64,000 nt of DNA, from contig JAIVFI010000047.1 in NCBI GenBank assembly GCA_025558095.1, positions 42,421-106,420 on the forward strand, given 5' to 3'. This document shows, piece by piece, positions 23,101 to 34,680 of the stretch (its first letter is position 1; the number at the start of each line of letters is the position of its first letter). This DNA comes from Hyaloraphidium curvatum (lineage: Eukaryota > Monoblepharomycota > Hyaloraphidiomycetes > Hyaloraphidiales > Hyaloraphidiaceae). Made by a program: the position numbers and the translations under genes. The notes below the pieces were generated by a model. That model was not told the origin of the DNA. It saw only the letters and a list, made by a program, of their open reading frames with translations, and made no database searches.

Positions 23101-23981
23101 AAGAGCACCTACCTCAAGCAGGTGGGTTGCTCGGGCTCCGGGAGCGAGTGGATTGGGCTCATTGCTTGCGCGGCAGATCGCACTGATCGTGTTCATGGCC
23201 CACATTGGTGATTCTTGCCTGCACACGTGGTCCGTCCACGCCTGACCCTTTCATTCAGGCTCCTTCGTCCCCGCCGACTCGGCCGTCGTCGGCTTCACCG
23301 ACCGCATCCTCGCCCGCATCCAGACCCGCGAGACGGTCTCCAAGCACGCCTCGGCCTTCATGCTCGACCTCGTGCAGGCCAACCAGGCCCTCCTGTTCGC
23401 CACGCCGCGCAGCCTCGTCCTGCTGGACGAGTTCGGCAAAGGCACCGCGACGGCGGACGGGATCGCGCTTCTGTGCGGGATCGTGGAGCACTTTGTCGAC
23501 CAGGGGGCGGCGTGCCCCAAGGTGGCGGTGGCGACTCACTTCCACGAAGTGTTCCGGAACGAGCTTTTGAAACCATCGTCAATGTTGGGCTACAGCGTGA
23601 TGGAGGTGATGCAGGGGGGTTCGGCGGAGGAGCTCACGTTCCTGTACCGGTGGGTGGCGGCGCTGGGGCTCGGCGATCGCAGGATCGGCATTGACGATGG
23701 ATGGCAGGCTTGCGCCGGGGCGTGCGACCAAATCGTTCGGCAACTACGTGGCCGGCCTGGCTGGGATCCCTCGGCGCATCGTGGAGCGCAGCGAGCGGGT
23801 GTCGGAGAGCTTCGCGCGGTTCGAGCCCGTCGAGACGGTCGAGACGGAGGAGGACCGCGCGCGGACCGAGGCGGCGGCGCGGATCGCGAGGCGGTTCGGG
23901 GCCATGGAGCTCGAGGTGTTCGGGAGCGTGGGCGAGTTCCTCGATGAGGTGGCTAGGGAGGCCGAGGCCCTCGGAATGTAG
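20162..23981 (+). CDS. MSH5: Meiotic MutS homologue MSH5 with long N-terminal extension
   Basis: Forms with MSH4 the MutS-gamma complex that stabilises crossover intermediates in meiosis; it does not repair mismatches. Exon 1 encodes about 243 residues of low-complexity, Ser/Asp-rich sequence, spliced (intron 20891-20941) to [19 protein letters not shown], the start of the MutS connector. Then '[18 protein letters not shown]', '[20 protein letters not shown]' (diagnostic of MSH5), the lever and clamp regions, Walker A '[14 protein letters not shown]', '[11 protein letters not shown]', Walker B '[16 protein letters not shown]' and 'VATHFHEVF'. It ends in '[19 protein letters not shown]'. About nine introns. 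The long disordered head is unusual for MSH5. Its presence implies a sexual cycle. Confidence 0.9.
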
Positions 23982-24157
23982 GAGTTCCAGGGGTTGGGAT
24001 GGAGCCGATCGAGGTGATGGTTGCATGTTTGGGTCCGCAGCCGATTTGAGTTGCCCTCCTCGAACCGCGTCGACAGCCGCAGCCGACGCGTTCCGCGCGA
24101 CGCCCCACGCGTCCGCGCGTGCCTGAGGCCTCCGCGGGAGCCCGAATCGCCGGCACG

Positions 24158-24995
24158 ATGGCTGTTCCCGCGGAAGGTGCGCGCGCGGCGTCCCCCGCGC
24201 AGCCGCGCCACCACCGGGCGGCGGGGCCGGCGGCGCTGCCGGCCGAGCTGCTGCCGGTGTTTGTCACGCGGGCGGAAGCCTTCAAGATGTCGCACACCTT
24301 GTCGACGCGGCTGCGGTTCGCGGGCTTCAAGGTCGCGCGCGGCCTCGAGGGCAAGACGTTCCGCGAGGTCGCAGACATCTTCGACGCCCCGCCGTCGCCG
24401 CGCAGGGAGGCGCTTCCGCACAGTCCGCGTCGCGACGCGCTGCCGGACCGCGAGCCGCCGGGCGGCGCAAAGCGGGGTGGGTGGCCGTGTCCGCGTGACC
24501 TCCCAACTGCGCACTCACCGCGGTGCACTTCCCACAAAAAACAACCCGATTCCAGCCCGGGCGTCGCTCAGCCCCGAGGCAGAGACCGAGGCCGTCGAGC
24601 TGCTGATGGCGCTGAGCTCCACGCGCGCCTCGTGCTCGCCCGAGCCGCACCATGACGACGACGGCGACGCCTCCGACCCCCAAACCGCCTCGCCCGCGCG
24701 CTCCCTCGCCCCCCGCCGCTCGTCGGACGACGCACCGCCCTCGGGCCCGCCCACGCCCGACACGGTGATGGCCGAGAAGGACGAGGACATGGACGACGGC
24801 GGCACCGACCGGGGCGACCGCGACCCCGCCCCGGCGCCTGCACCGCCCGCGGTGCCGACTACCCTCGTCTCGCCGCCCACCCCGGCAAACGCGGATGCGC
24901 CGCCACCGGACGAACCCGGCGCACACGGGCACCCGCCGCCGGCGGTCCCGCTGCCGCCGACCAAGCGGTACCGGCAGGGTTCCATCTCCTCATAG
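24158..24995 (+). CDS. Whi5/Nrm1-like protein with GTB-type motif
   Basis: About 260 residues in two exons, the intron being near 24476-24555. The first exon contains 'HTLSTRLRFAGFKVARGLEG', which fits the L-x-x-R-L-x-x-A-x-x-K-V-x-x-G pattern of the GTB motif by which fungal Whi5, Nrm1 and related repressors bind G1/S transcription factors. The second exon starts ASLSPEAETEAVELLMALSS, reminiscent of the short helical A-x-x-L-M-x-L-S motif that accompanies it in fungal homologues. The rest is Pro/Asp/Ser-rich and probably disordered. Role as a G1/S transcription regulator is inferred from two short motifs only, so an unrelated disordered protein remains possible. Confidence 0.45.
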
Positions 24996-25320
24996 CGGCC
25001 TCGCGCCGCACCCGCAATGCGGCCGTGTGCCGCACAAGGCTCCGATCGCGGTTCCCCCGTGGGGCAAGCCGCGTGTACATACCGCTCCGCCACCCTTCCG
25101 TGTCGCGAACGCCGCCGGCGCGGGCCCGGGCCCGGCGGCCTTGTTTTGGGCCCCGACGGCGCAATGTAGAATGTTCCTGCCCGTGTTGTTGGGCGGTTCT
25201 GTCTGTTTCCCCTTATTCTGTATGAGGCTTTGTGTGAAGCTGCGAGGCGTTTTCTGCATGATGATTCTTTCTGTACGCGTGATCAATGAAAGCACCGTTT
25301 TTGAAGCTCTACAGGCACGC
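24996..25320. other. Convergent intergenic region
   Basis: Lies between the 3' ends of the Whi5-like gene and the acyl-CoA oxidase gene. The first half is GC-rich, the second AT-richer with T runs, as expected for two facing 3' UTRs. I see no gene or repeat. Confidence 0.5.
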
Positions 25321-27838
25321 CTACAACCTTGCCTTCACCGGGAGCATGCCCGAGATCACGGGGCCCTTGCTACCATCATTATCTAGCATGGGCCTGTACG
25401 TGCTGCCGATGAAGCTTGCGACTGGGTAGTTGTTCCCCTGGTTGAGCGGATCCGCGATCGCCCACTTGAACAGCGTCTCGTACACCCTGCCGTCGTACCG
25501 CCCCAGCGCGGACTTGAGCTCCCAGTCCGTGAACCCTGCCCGTCCGATCAGCTTCGCATGCACCCCGCGCGGCGCCCAGCACACCCACCCCACGCATCAG
25601 TCAGCGCCACCGCGTCCTTCCTCACCTCCGCGACCAACCCCCTCACGAGCCGGCGCACCCATCCGAGCTGCTCCCCCGAAAGGTACCCGTTGGTCGCGAA
25701 CGCGGGTTCGGCCTCGACCGTGGAGAGGCAGTACAGAAAGAGCAGGCGCTCCAGCGCCGCCCACGCCCCGGCGTCGATGCGCCCGCGCAGGAGGCGGAGC
25801 TGCTCCGCGAAGCTCGAGGCGATGATGAACTGGCCGTGGGCCTTGGAAATCATGTTGCCCTGCGTGACGGGCGGGGCGCTGAGTCGGGGACGAGCGACGG
25901 CTGGACGCACGCATGCATGCATCCATCTGCACACGGGGAGCCCACCTCCCACTGCAGCGCCGTGGGCGCGACCCCCGCATCCACCTCGTCCGCATACCAC
26001 GCGACCAGCCTCCCCGCGCGCGCGGCAAAGATCTTGACGAGCGTGTCGGCGTCAAGCAGGTCCGCCGGCCTCGCTGCCGCGCATTTTGTCGCGCCCCCGG
26101 GAGGAGGCCGTGCGGCCTCGAGAAGGTAGGCGGTCGTGGGCGTCCCGACGGCCGCGCCCTTCTTGCCGGTGCGCATGGCGACCATTGCCTTGTGGAGGTA
26201 GCGCGCGCACTGCAGCGCGATCATCCAGTTGTCTCCTTCACCGGTGACCATGATTCCTGCGCGAGAATGAATGCGTCAGATGGACAGGCAAAACAGCGCA
26301 CGGCCGCGCACCGTAATCGTTGTTGCTGATCCCGCTGAACTCCGAGTACCCGTGGCCCCCGCACGCCCGCCGCATGTCGTCGATCCCCGCGTACGCCATG
26401 TCCGTGCACAGGGCCTTGAGCGAGCTCGCGGTGGCGTGCACCTCGGGCTGCATCGCCTCGGCCGCCGCCGGATCCCGCCGCAGCAGGTCCTCGTATTCCG
26501 CGTACTGCCGCTGCATCATGTCCCGGCCGACGAATTGCAAAGCATAAGCCTCGGCGAGGCGGTAGCACAGCCGGTGGGTCTGCTGGGAGTGGTCGATGAT
26601 GCGGGTTTCGGCGGGGAGGCCGGTGCGCGCGGACCAGGCCGCGCCGACAGAGTCGTTGAAGGCCGAGGGGTCGTTGGCGGCCGTCTGGCGGCGAACGGCG
26701 GAGAATCGGGTGGCGATGGTGACGGATTTGGCGAGGGAGGCGGCGGCGCCGCGGACCATATAAGCGCGAATCATCATCCTGCGACGGCGGAATGCGTGAG
26801 CTGGCGACGATCGGGCTTGCCATGCCAACAACCCACATGGCGGTGTAGACGATCCGCCCCGAGATGTCGCGGACGTACTTCCCGTCCCTCGACACCTTGG
26901 AGAAGCGCGACAGCAGCGCCGTCTTCGGTATGCGGAAGTTGGTGAAGACGCAGAAGCCGTTGTCGATCCCCTGGTTGCCGTACTTGGACCCGATGTCGCC
27001 GACGAAGACCCCCGGGAGAGGCTCGTGCGTTCTTTCGTCGCGGATGCGGAAGACAAAGTTGTGCGGGCCACGGTTGCGGCCGCCGACGACCAGGCGCGCC
27101 ATGAGGGCAACGTGGGTCGCGGACTTGCCCAGAGCTCCGATCCACCTGCGACAGCGCCGGGCGGGGGGTTACTAGGCTGCCAGGAAGCGAACCAACAGTC
27201 CGAACTGGGACTGCTACGCACCATTTGGCCGAGGTCAGGAACGGTGAGCGAACCTCGAAGCAGTCGTCTTCCTGGATGTAATGAACCTCGGTTTCCAGGC
27301 CCTGCACATTGGACCCATGGCCCAGCTCCGTCTGGGCATAAGAGCCGATGATGTTGAAGTTCGCGACTTTTTCAAGAAGCTCCTTCCGCTGCTCGTCCGT
27401 GGCCTCGGTTTCGATGATCGAGACTGCGGCCGTGGCGTCAGGACCCGACGCCAAAGCCCGCCGACGCAGCTTTCCGAGCCCACCGAAAATGGTCGTGGTG
27501 AGCGTCAGCGGTTGCCCGTGCTCCACGAAGCCAAGCGCCGTGTTCCACTCCTGCATCCCCCACCGCTCCTCCCTGCTGATCTCGGCCAGCCTCGCCGTCC
27601 TTTCGACCGACACGCGGACCTGCTCGTGGTGCGGCAGGGAAAAGTGCAGCCGCGTGAAGAGCAGTTCTGACTCCAGGCGGCGGAGCACGGTCCTCCGTAT
27701 CGCCAGCTCGTCGGGGGCGCGCACGACGGACTCCATGGCGCCCACGGGGAAGCTGGCGCCGGCGCGCTCGGCGGCGAGAGACTCGGGGCCCGACGGGCCG
27801 TACGGCTCCAGGTGGGCGACGGCGTCGAAGCTGGCCAT
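25321..27838 (-). CDS. Peroxisomal acyl-CoA oxidase
   Basis: Catalyses the first, FAD-dependent, H2O2-producing step of peroxisomal beta-oxidation. In order: an N-terminal helical domain, 'QTELGHGSNVQGLETEVHY' (flavin-domain signature), 'WIGALGKSATHVALMARLVV', 'GDIGSKYGNQGIDNGFCVF', 'IPKTALLSRFSKV', 'RRACGGHGYSEFSGI' and 'MVTGEGDNWMI', where Glu is the catalytic base. A C-terminal ACOX domain follows, with NGYLSGEQLGWVRRLVRGLV. The last residues, KARL, match the A-R-L form of the PTS1 peroxisomal signal. About 680 residues, at least five introns. The ATG at 27838 is preferred over one 16 codons upstream because MASFDAVAHLEPYGP resembles ACOX starts. Divergent from OGDH. Confidence 0.93.
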
Positions 27839-28257
27839 GCTGGCGTTCAGGGACGGAGAATGGTGGGAGGCAGCGGAGCGTGGCAAAGACGCGGCAAGTT
27901 CCGCCGCACGTCCCCTTCGCTCGCCAACATTCTAGCTTCTCATTGGGCCGATCCATCCCACAAGGATGATTGAAGTACGGCATTTGTGCTGCGGCATCCG
28001 TGCGATGGCTTGCATCCGTACGAGGTGGCGTCCAGGGTCCCGATCGACGGACTTCAGGCGCCAGCCCCGAGGCGACAGTTCAAAAGGGAGAGAGAACGAA
28101 TGACCATATCGCTCTGATGCTACATCGGCTCTAGATGACTACGGCCATGGGCCAAGGGGGGGGCAAATCGGGGTGAAGCCGTGACAGTGTTTGCGGGTCC
28201 TCACGACGCCGCATCGGAGCAAGTCGGGGCCAGCGGTCTCCCAACATCCAGGGCACG
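27839..28257. promoter_or_regulatory. Shared intergenic region between acyl-CoA oxidase and OGDH
   Basis: About 420 bp between two divergent start codons; both promoters must lie here. It contains AT-richer stretches near 27930-28010 and 28090-28130. No specific transcription-factor site could be assigned. Confidence 0.5.
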
Positions 28258-31200
28258 ATGCATCTCGCCAGCGCCGCCCGCCGCGCCGCCGGGCTCGTCT
28301 TGCGGGCGCGGCCGAGTGCCGCCCCGCTGCGTGCCGCGGCGGCGCCCCGCGCCGCGCCCTGCCGCCTCCGCCCGGCGCGCGCGCTCGCCACGGCGGCGCC
28401 CGGCCAGGACGCGTTCGCCAACGGCACGAGCGCCGCGGTCCTCGAGAGCATCTACGACTCGTGGCGGCAGAACCCGGCGTCGGTGCCCGCAGACTGGGGC
28501 GCGTACTTCAACGCGCTGGAGAGCCACCAGTTCGTGGCGGTGGCTCCCGGCGTGCAGGTCGCCGCCCCGGAGGCCGTGGTCACCCCGAAGCTGCTGCAGG
28601 AGCAGGTCAAGCGTGCGTGGACCCCCACCGCGCCCGCATCGCCGCTGAAACGCCCCCCCTCCCAAGTGATGGAGCTCATCCGCTCGTTCCGCGTCTTCGG
28701 CCACCTGTCGGCCAACCTCGACCCCCTGGGCCTGTGGAACCGCCCGCCCTACGCAGAGCTGGACTACAAGTTCTGGGGATTCACCGAGGCGGACCTGGGC
28801 CGCAAGTTCTTCGTCGGCGCGCCGCTGGCCCCCGGAGGTGGGTCCCCGCGGGGTGGCGCACCCCCGGCACGCCCTGACCCCGAACGGCAGACGGGTGGTT
28901 GACCCTCGGGGAGATCGTGGACAAGCTCAAGTACACGTACTGCAGCACCGTGGGCGTCGAGTACATGCACATGCAGGACGTGGCGCGGAAGGACTGGATC
29001 CAGAAGAAGGTGGGCTGTTCTGCCCCGCTCCGCCTTTTCATAAGTAACGCGCCCCCCAATTTAGCTCGAGGAGCGCGCGCGCACCTTCACCCCCGAGAAG
29101 AAGAAGATGATCCTCGCGTGGCTGACCTGGGGCGACAAGTTCGAGAGCTACCTGGCCAAGAAGTACCCCTTCACCAAGCGCTTCGGCCTCGAGGGCGCCG
29201 AGTCGCTGATCCCCTGCCTCGAGGCCATCCTCGAGCGCGGCACGGAGCTGGGCATCGAGACGGCGATCCTGGGGATGCCCCACCGCGGGCGGCTCAACGT
29301 GCTGGCCAACGTGATGAAGAAGCCCATGTACAAGATGTTCGCCGAGTTCGAGGACAAGAAGGGCACGCAGAACAACGAGGACGTCGAGGGCTCCGGGGAC
29401 GTCATGTACCACCTGGGCGCGTCGACGGACCGCGTCATGGCCTCCGGCAAGGAGATCCACCTCTCGCTCGTGTCGAACCCGTCGCACCTCGAGGCCGTGA
29501 ACCCCGTGGTGATCGGTAAGACGAGGGCCAAGCAGTTCTGGGACGACGACTACATGTTTGAGAAGAGCATGTCGATCCTGATGCACGGTGATGCTGGTGG
29601 GTCTCGTCCTCGCCGTCAGTGAACGCGGTTGCTGATGGGCATTTGTCTCGAACCCACAGCCTTTGCGGGCCAGGGCGTGGTGGCCGAGACCATCAACCTC
29701 AACGACCTGCCCGACTACACCGTCGGCGGCTGCATCCACATAGTCGTCAACAACCAGATCGGCTTCACCACCAACCCCAAGTTCTCGCGCTCCTCGCCCT
29801 ACCCCACCGACATCGCCAAGGGCTTCCAGGCCCCCATCTTCCACGTCAACGGTGACGACCCCGAGGCCGTGGTGTGGGCCGCCGAGGCCGCGATGGACTT
29901 CCGGCAGACCTTCCGGGACGAGGTCGTGATCGACATCTTCAGCTACCGCCGGCACGGCCACAACGAGATCGACGAGCCCATGTTCACGCAGCCCATCATG
30001 TACAAGAAGATCGCGCGGACGCCGTCGACGCTGGAGCAGTACCGCGAGACGCTGCTCAAGGAGGGCACCTTTGACCAGGGCACCATCGCCGAGGTCGAGG
30101 CCAAGTACATGGCCCTCTGCAACTCGCAGTACGACATGACCTCCCAGGCCGCGTACGAGCCCCCCTCGGACTGGCTCAAGGACTCGTGGTCGGCCATGCT
30201 AAAGCCGTCGCAGCTGGCCACGCGCCAGGAGACAGGCGTGCCGACCGAGGTGCTCAAGGAGGTCGGGATCATGGCCACGGACGTGCCGAGCAACTTCCGC
30301 CCGCACCGCAAGATCCAGCAGATCTACGACGCCCGCCGCAAGATGTACCAGACCGGCAAGGCGCTCGACTGGGGCGCCGCCGAGACGCTCACCTTCGGGT
30401 CGCTGCTCAACGAGGGCTACCACGTCCGGCTGTCGGGCCAGGACTGCGAGCGCGGCACCTTCTCGCACCGGCACGCGGTCATCTACGACCAGGAGACCGA
30501 GGCGCGGCACTGCGCCCTGGCCAACATCAGCCGCAAGCCCACGGGCATGTCCAACTTCACCGTCGTCAACTCGTCGCTGTCCGAGTACGGCGTCATGGGC
30601 TTCGAGTACGGGTACTCGCTCGAGAACCCCAACGCCCTGGTCATCTGGGAGGCGCAGTTCGGCGACTTCGGTGGGCTCCATCCTCGCGGTGCCGTCGTTG
30701 GCGCTGTGTCTGACTTTCGTCCAGTCAACGGCGCCCAGATCATGATCGACCAGTTCGTCTCCTCGGCCGAGCACAAGTGGTACCGCCAGTCCGGCCTCGT
30801 CCTCCTCCTCCCCCACGGCTTCGAGGGCCAGGGCCCCGAGCACTCGTCGGCCCGCCTGGAGCGCTTCCTCCAGGCCGTCAACGAGGAGCCCACCGAGTTC
30901 CCCGAATACGACAGCCTGGACCCCGCGGCCATCTCGGCGACGCTGATGAAGCAGACGCAGAACATCAACATGGTCGTGGCCAACCCGACGACGCCGGCCA
31001 ACCTGTACCACCTGCTCCGGCGGCAGGTCCACCGCATGTTCCGCAAGCCGCTGGTCATGATGAGCCCCAAGTCTCTGCTAAAGGCCCCCTACTGCGTGTC
31101 GGACCTGGAGGAGTTCGGCCCGGGCAAGCGCGTCATGAACGTGATCCCCGACCAGCTCCCGGACCTCGTGGACGGGGACAAGGTCCGCCAGGTCATCTTC

Positions 31201-31705
31201 TGCACGGGCAAGGTGTACTACGACCTCACCAAGGCCAGGGACAAGAACTCCTTCAAGGTCTGGCTCATCTGCCCGCCGTCAGAGGCTGCTCGTGCTGACC
31301 TTTCCCGCTCAGGACGTCGCCATCGTCCGCATCGAGCAGCTCTCCCCCTTCCCCTTCCTCCACGTCCTCATCGAGATGAACAAGTACCCCAACGCCGAGC
31401 TCGTCTGGTGCCAGGAGGAGCCGCGCAACCAGGGCGCGTGGTCCTTTGTCCGGCCGAGGCTGCTGCTGACCAAGACCGAGTCGGCGGGCAAGCCCGCCAT
31501 CGAGATCGTGGGTCCCTCCTAGCGAGCCGGTGCCGGACCCCGCTCATCGCGCTCCGCCCCATTCTAGCGCTATGCTGGCCGCGCGCCCTCCGCTGCGCCG
31601 GCCACGGGCTCCAAGAAGAAGCACTACGCCGAGCTGGAGGCCTTTGTCCGGGACGCGTTCGGCAAGAGTGAGGACCCCAAGTGGAAGGGGCTGGACTACA
31701 TTTAG
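28258..31705 (+). CDS. KGD1: 2-oxoglutarate dehydrogenase E1 component
   Basis: Thiamine-diphosphate decarboxylase of the mitochondrial 2-oxoglutarate dehydrogenase complex. The N terminus is an Arg/Ala-rich mitochondrial presequence ending near '[11 protein letters not shown]'. Domains in order: '[17 protein letters not shown]' (E2-binding region), '[20 protein letters not shown]', '[18 protein letters not shown]', '[13 protein letters not shown]', [12 protein letters not shown] (ThDP site, split by an intron), '[14 protein letters not shown]' and '[20 protein letters not shown]'. The transketolase-like pyrimidine-binding domain follows with '[17 protein letters not shown]', and the C-terminal domain has '[10 protein letters not shown]' and '[12 protein letters not shown]'. 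The last exon ends '[10 protein letters not shown]'. At least seven introns of 45-70 nt. Full length, about 1000 residues. Confidence 0.96.
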
Positions 31706-31731
31706 GCGTGCCATGTATTGATGTGCCGTAG

Positions 31732-32043
31732 CCGTGGCAAGGTTTAGAGCGTTTCTTGGATGTCGACTTGGCCCTCTCCGATCGCGGCGCGTGGCTCAAC
31801 GCTCCAGCGGGGCTGCTGCGCGCGGACATGTCGTCCAAGCCCGCGTACAACGCGCTGATGCGGCTGATCAGGGGCGAATGGTGGACTCGGACGGCGGGGC
31901 GGACGGGGAGGGACGGGAGACTAGTGGTCAAGGCGTTCTACGTCGTGCACGCGGTCGAGGTGAAGCTCGGCGGCATCACGCGTACGGTGAGGACGGAGCT
32001 GCCGCTGAGGAGCGGGTCGAGGACGGTGACTGTACGGGTGTGA
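31732..32043 (+). pseudogene. Orphan C-terminal fragment of a GH10 xylanase-like enzyme
   Basis: The open stretch reads LALSDRGAWLNAPAGLLRAD followed by MSSKPAYNALMRLIRGEWWT and RTAGRTGRDGRLVVKAFY. This is the pattern of the extreme C terminus of bacterial-type family 10 endo-xylanases (S-D-x-x-x-W, G-L-L, K-P-A-Y, L-I, E-W-W-T, then a short beta appendage). The catalytic barrel is absent: the OGDH gene ends 27 bases upstream and the frame has no ATG before residue 25. It is therefore a relic or transferred fragment, not a working enzyme. Confidence 0.55.
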
Positions 32044-32182
32044 TGGATTGACATTCAATGCTGCTGGACCTCACTCCAATCTCTCTGCTGCACCACGTCA
32101 TCACGCTTCAATCTGCGCGCCAGATTAGATTTGCATGACCGTTATGCCTCATCTGCAACGCACCTTGCCCGACGAGCGCAGG

Positions 32183-32889
32183 CTAGCTGCATCCGGACTC
32201 TGTGCATCCGCCACCGCAGACTGTGGAGTCGCGGACGGTGCAATTGCCGATTCCATCGCAATATCTGTTGGTGACGGTGGGCGTATTGCACCGCGGTCCT
32301 CCGCATGGGATATCGATGGCGGTGATGGCACAGGCACCGTATCCGTTGCAGGTCCTGCCGCATTCACACGGGCCGGGGCCAAAACACCCGTCTGTGGTGC
32401 ACTCTTTCTTGAAATCCCGGGCCCACAGGGTGCCAGTGCATGCGCCTGTGACTCCACCGGTGCGCGCGGCAAGACAGCTCATGCACGTCCCGGTGCACGC
32501 GATGTTGCAGCAGACACTCTCCACGCAGTAGGTGGACGAGCACTCCGCGTTGCTCACACAGGCCTGGCCCAATTGAAGGCTGTACGAACGGTATCGAAGC
32601 CTCCTGCCTTCGCCTGAGTCGATTGTGGTGGTGCAAGTGACTTGGCCTTCAGGGGTGCTGCCATCGTAGTCGCAGAACGCGCCGTCGGGGCAATCACTGC
32701 AGGACGCTGCAAACAGCACGCTTTGCTGCTTTAGGGTTGCCACTGCGGCACATTGCTGCGACGGAGAGGGGCATGGTCAGCTACAGAACTTGGGGGACAA
32801 GGCCGCGTCACCTTTCCCAAGGTCGCGAGCACTATGGCGGTCGCGACCACAAGCGCCCACGCCGCACCCCATTGCGCATGCTGTATCAT
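32183..32889 (-). CDS. Secreted cysteine-rich protein with shared TPEGQV head module
   Basis: Exon 1 gives a signal peptide (MIQHAQWGAAWALVVATAIV). An intron of about 60 nt joins it to 'QCAAVATLKQQ'. The mature head is CSDCPDGAFCDYDGSTPEGQ followed by VTC, the module shared with the genes at 38109 and 39175. The body has about 25 Cys: 'QACVSNAECSSTYCVESVCC' then 'NIACTGTCMSCLAA', 'GCFGPGPCECGRTCNGYGAC', and ends 'CGGGCTESGCS'. The C-x(5)-C-x-S-x-x-C-V-x-x-x-C-C layout resembles Dickkopf-like Cys-rich repeats abundant in myxobacterial surface proteins. Function unknown. The acceptor giving QCAAV is chosen because the next AG would put a stop in frame. Confidence 0.7.
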
Positions 32890-33132
32890 AGCAAATGGTG
32901 AGGCGGGAGAAGATCCGACGGCCGGGACGCGGTGGACGCGTGGTCCCTCAGTTGCGAGCACGTTGTGTGTCATCACACCGCCAAGCTGCAAGCAGTTCTC
33001 GCAGTCCCGCACACGATTTATCACGCGTAGGAAATAGCTAAGTACTATGCTATCCCGCGTGCTTGGCGCAGACCGGACTGTCAGAGCTTGGGGGTCTACT
33101 GGCTGTATCGCAACGTGAAGCAGGTCACTATG

Positions 33133-34172
33133 CTACGCAGAGATCGCCGCCACCCCGTTGCTCACGACCACCCTGTCCCCGACCATGACACGGAACCGCA
33201 CCAGCTTCTGTCCCTCCTTCTTCTTCTCCTCCGCAAGGGGCAGTCCCGAATCCGAGGCGTCCCAAAGCTCCGTCCGGAGCAAGTCCCCGGGAATGACGGG
33301 CGAGGCGAAGCGGCAATGGACCATGCGGAGACGCCGGGCAACGCCATCGCAGAAGGCGTAGACGACGGCGCGGCAGGCGAAGCCGATCTGTCGTGGTTGG
33401 GGTGGTCATTATGGGTCCTGGAGCCCTGCGCGCAACTCACCGTGCAGGGACCATGAAGTATGGGCTTGTCGTAGCCATTTTTCTTCGTTACCACGGGATC
33501 AACGTGGTGGGGGTTGAAGTCGCCAGTGAGCCTGAAGATCATTGCCTGGTTGAGATTGGTCTGCAGCTCGACCTGGAAAAGGCCACAGGCCCATGAGCCA
33601 CAAGCCGAGTCCGTAAACCCCTGTGTCCACCCACCGTCTTGTGTGGGGCGCCCGAAAGAGCCGGCAGCGCGTCGAGAGGATCAATGGGACGCTTGGGCCC
33701 GCCCCACCCGCCGCCGCCGAGCGAGAACCCGCATCCCAGCTGCCTGAACAGCGGCTTCCCGTTACCGTCCTTCAGCAGGCTCTCCGAGTCCGTAATGAGG
33801 TGCTTCCCGCCGTCCCAGACGCCCGTCACGCGGCGCTCCAGGGTCGCGTTCGCCTCTGCCACAGGCAGGGGAGCCAGGAACTCCAAGGTGAGGTCGCCCG
33901 CGAGCTGTCCCCGGAAGTTCTGCTTGATTCCCGGGATGACGACCGCGGATTGCTTCACGAGCTCGACGAAATCCGTCACGTCAACGGAAGTCCCCTTGAA
34001 CTGTATGTTGATCGGGAATGGGGAATAGCTGAAAGTCCTTGTCCAGCTCGTAGGTATACTTGAGCTCCGAGCATCCGATGCCGATGTTGTAGAGTATGGT
34101 ATCGCGCCGGTTCCACGCGATGGCCGAGGTGGAGCGGGGCAGACTTGCGAGATCAATGGTCACGGTAGACAT
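33133..34172 (-). CDS. MaoC-type (R)-specific enoyl-CoA hydratase (hydratase 2)
   Basis: Double hot-dog protein of about 300 residues in five exons. The N-terminal half reads '[20 protein letters not shown]' and '[17 protein letters not shown]'. The C-terminal catalytic half has '[16 protein letters not shown]' (hydratase-2 motif with the catalytic Asp and His) and '[12 protein letters not shown]', then '[10 protein letters not shown]' and '[20 protein letters not shown]'. In fungi this activity usually forms part of the multifunctional FOX2 protein; here it stands alone, as in plants and some early fungi. It would hydrate trans-2-enoyl-CoA to (R)-3-hydroxyacyl-CoA. The C terminus ISA is not a clear peroxisomal signal. 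Confidence 0.85.
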
Positions 34173-34680
34173 TCTTCCGCAAACTTCCTCGAGATTCGAG
34201 GGCCGAAGCGTTCCAGGGAGACAGTCGTCGCGCGCGCGCGCGTGCTGTCTCATGGTGGCAAGGGGAGGCCTGCGTTGCCACACAGGCACGCAGGTGATTG
34301 CTCAAAAGGTGAACATGTGAATCCATCCGTCACTCCCACATGATGAAAGGAGTCCATTTGCAGTTCAAGCAAGCCGTGCCGCTTGGTCGTCTGCGGTCGG
34401 TGATGGGCTGTTGGGCCGGCACGTGCAACACCTTTTCGTGCAACCAAGGCGGCTCCCGCCCAGAAGGGCTCAAAGGGCACCAATCAAAGAGCCATTCAGC
34501 AACCGCAAGTCTTCGGAGTCCGGTTGGCACGGCGACCTCCGGCCTACTCGGAAAGCGATCAAACGCACCGCCGGGCACAGCCTCGCGGCGGCCGCCCCAT
34601 AAAGGAAGGGGTCCTTCTCGAATCCGCACTCGCCCACACGCACACCGGTCGCCGCAGCACTTCGAGGCTTCACGGGCCGC
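34173..34680. other. Intergenic region between hydratase and membrane-protein gene
   Basis: Divergent spacer of about 500 bp. A (CG)n run lies near 34229-34240. Frames here are open in places but contain nothing I recognise; a missing signal-peptide exon of the next gene could lie here. Confidence 0.4.
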
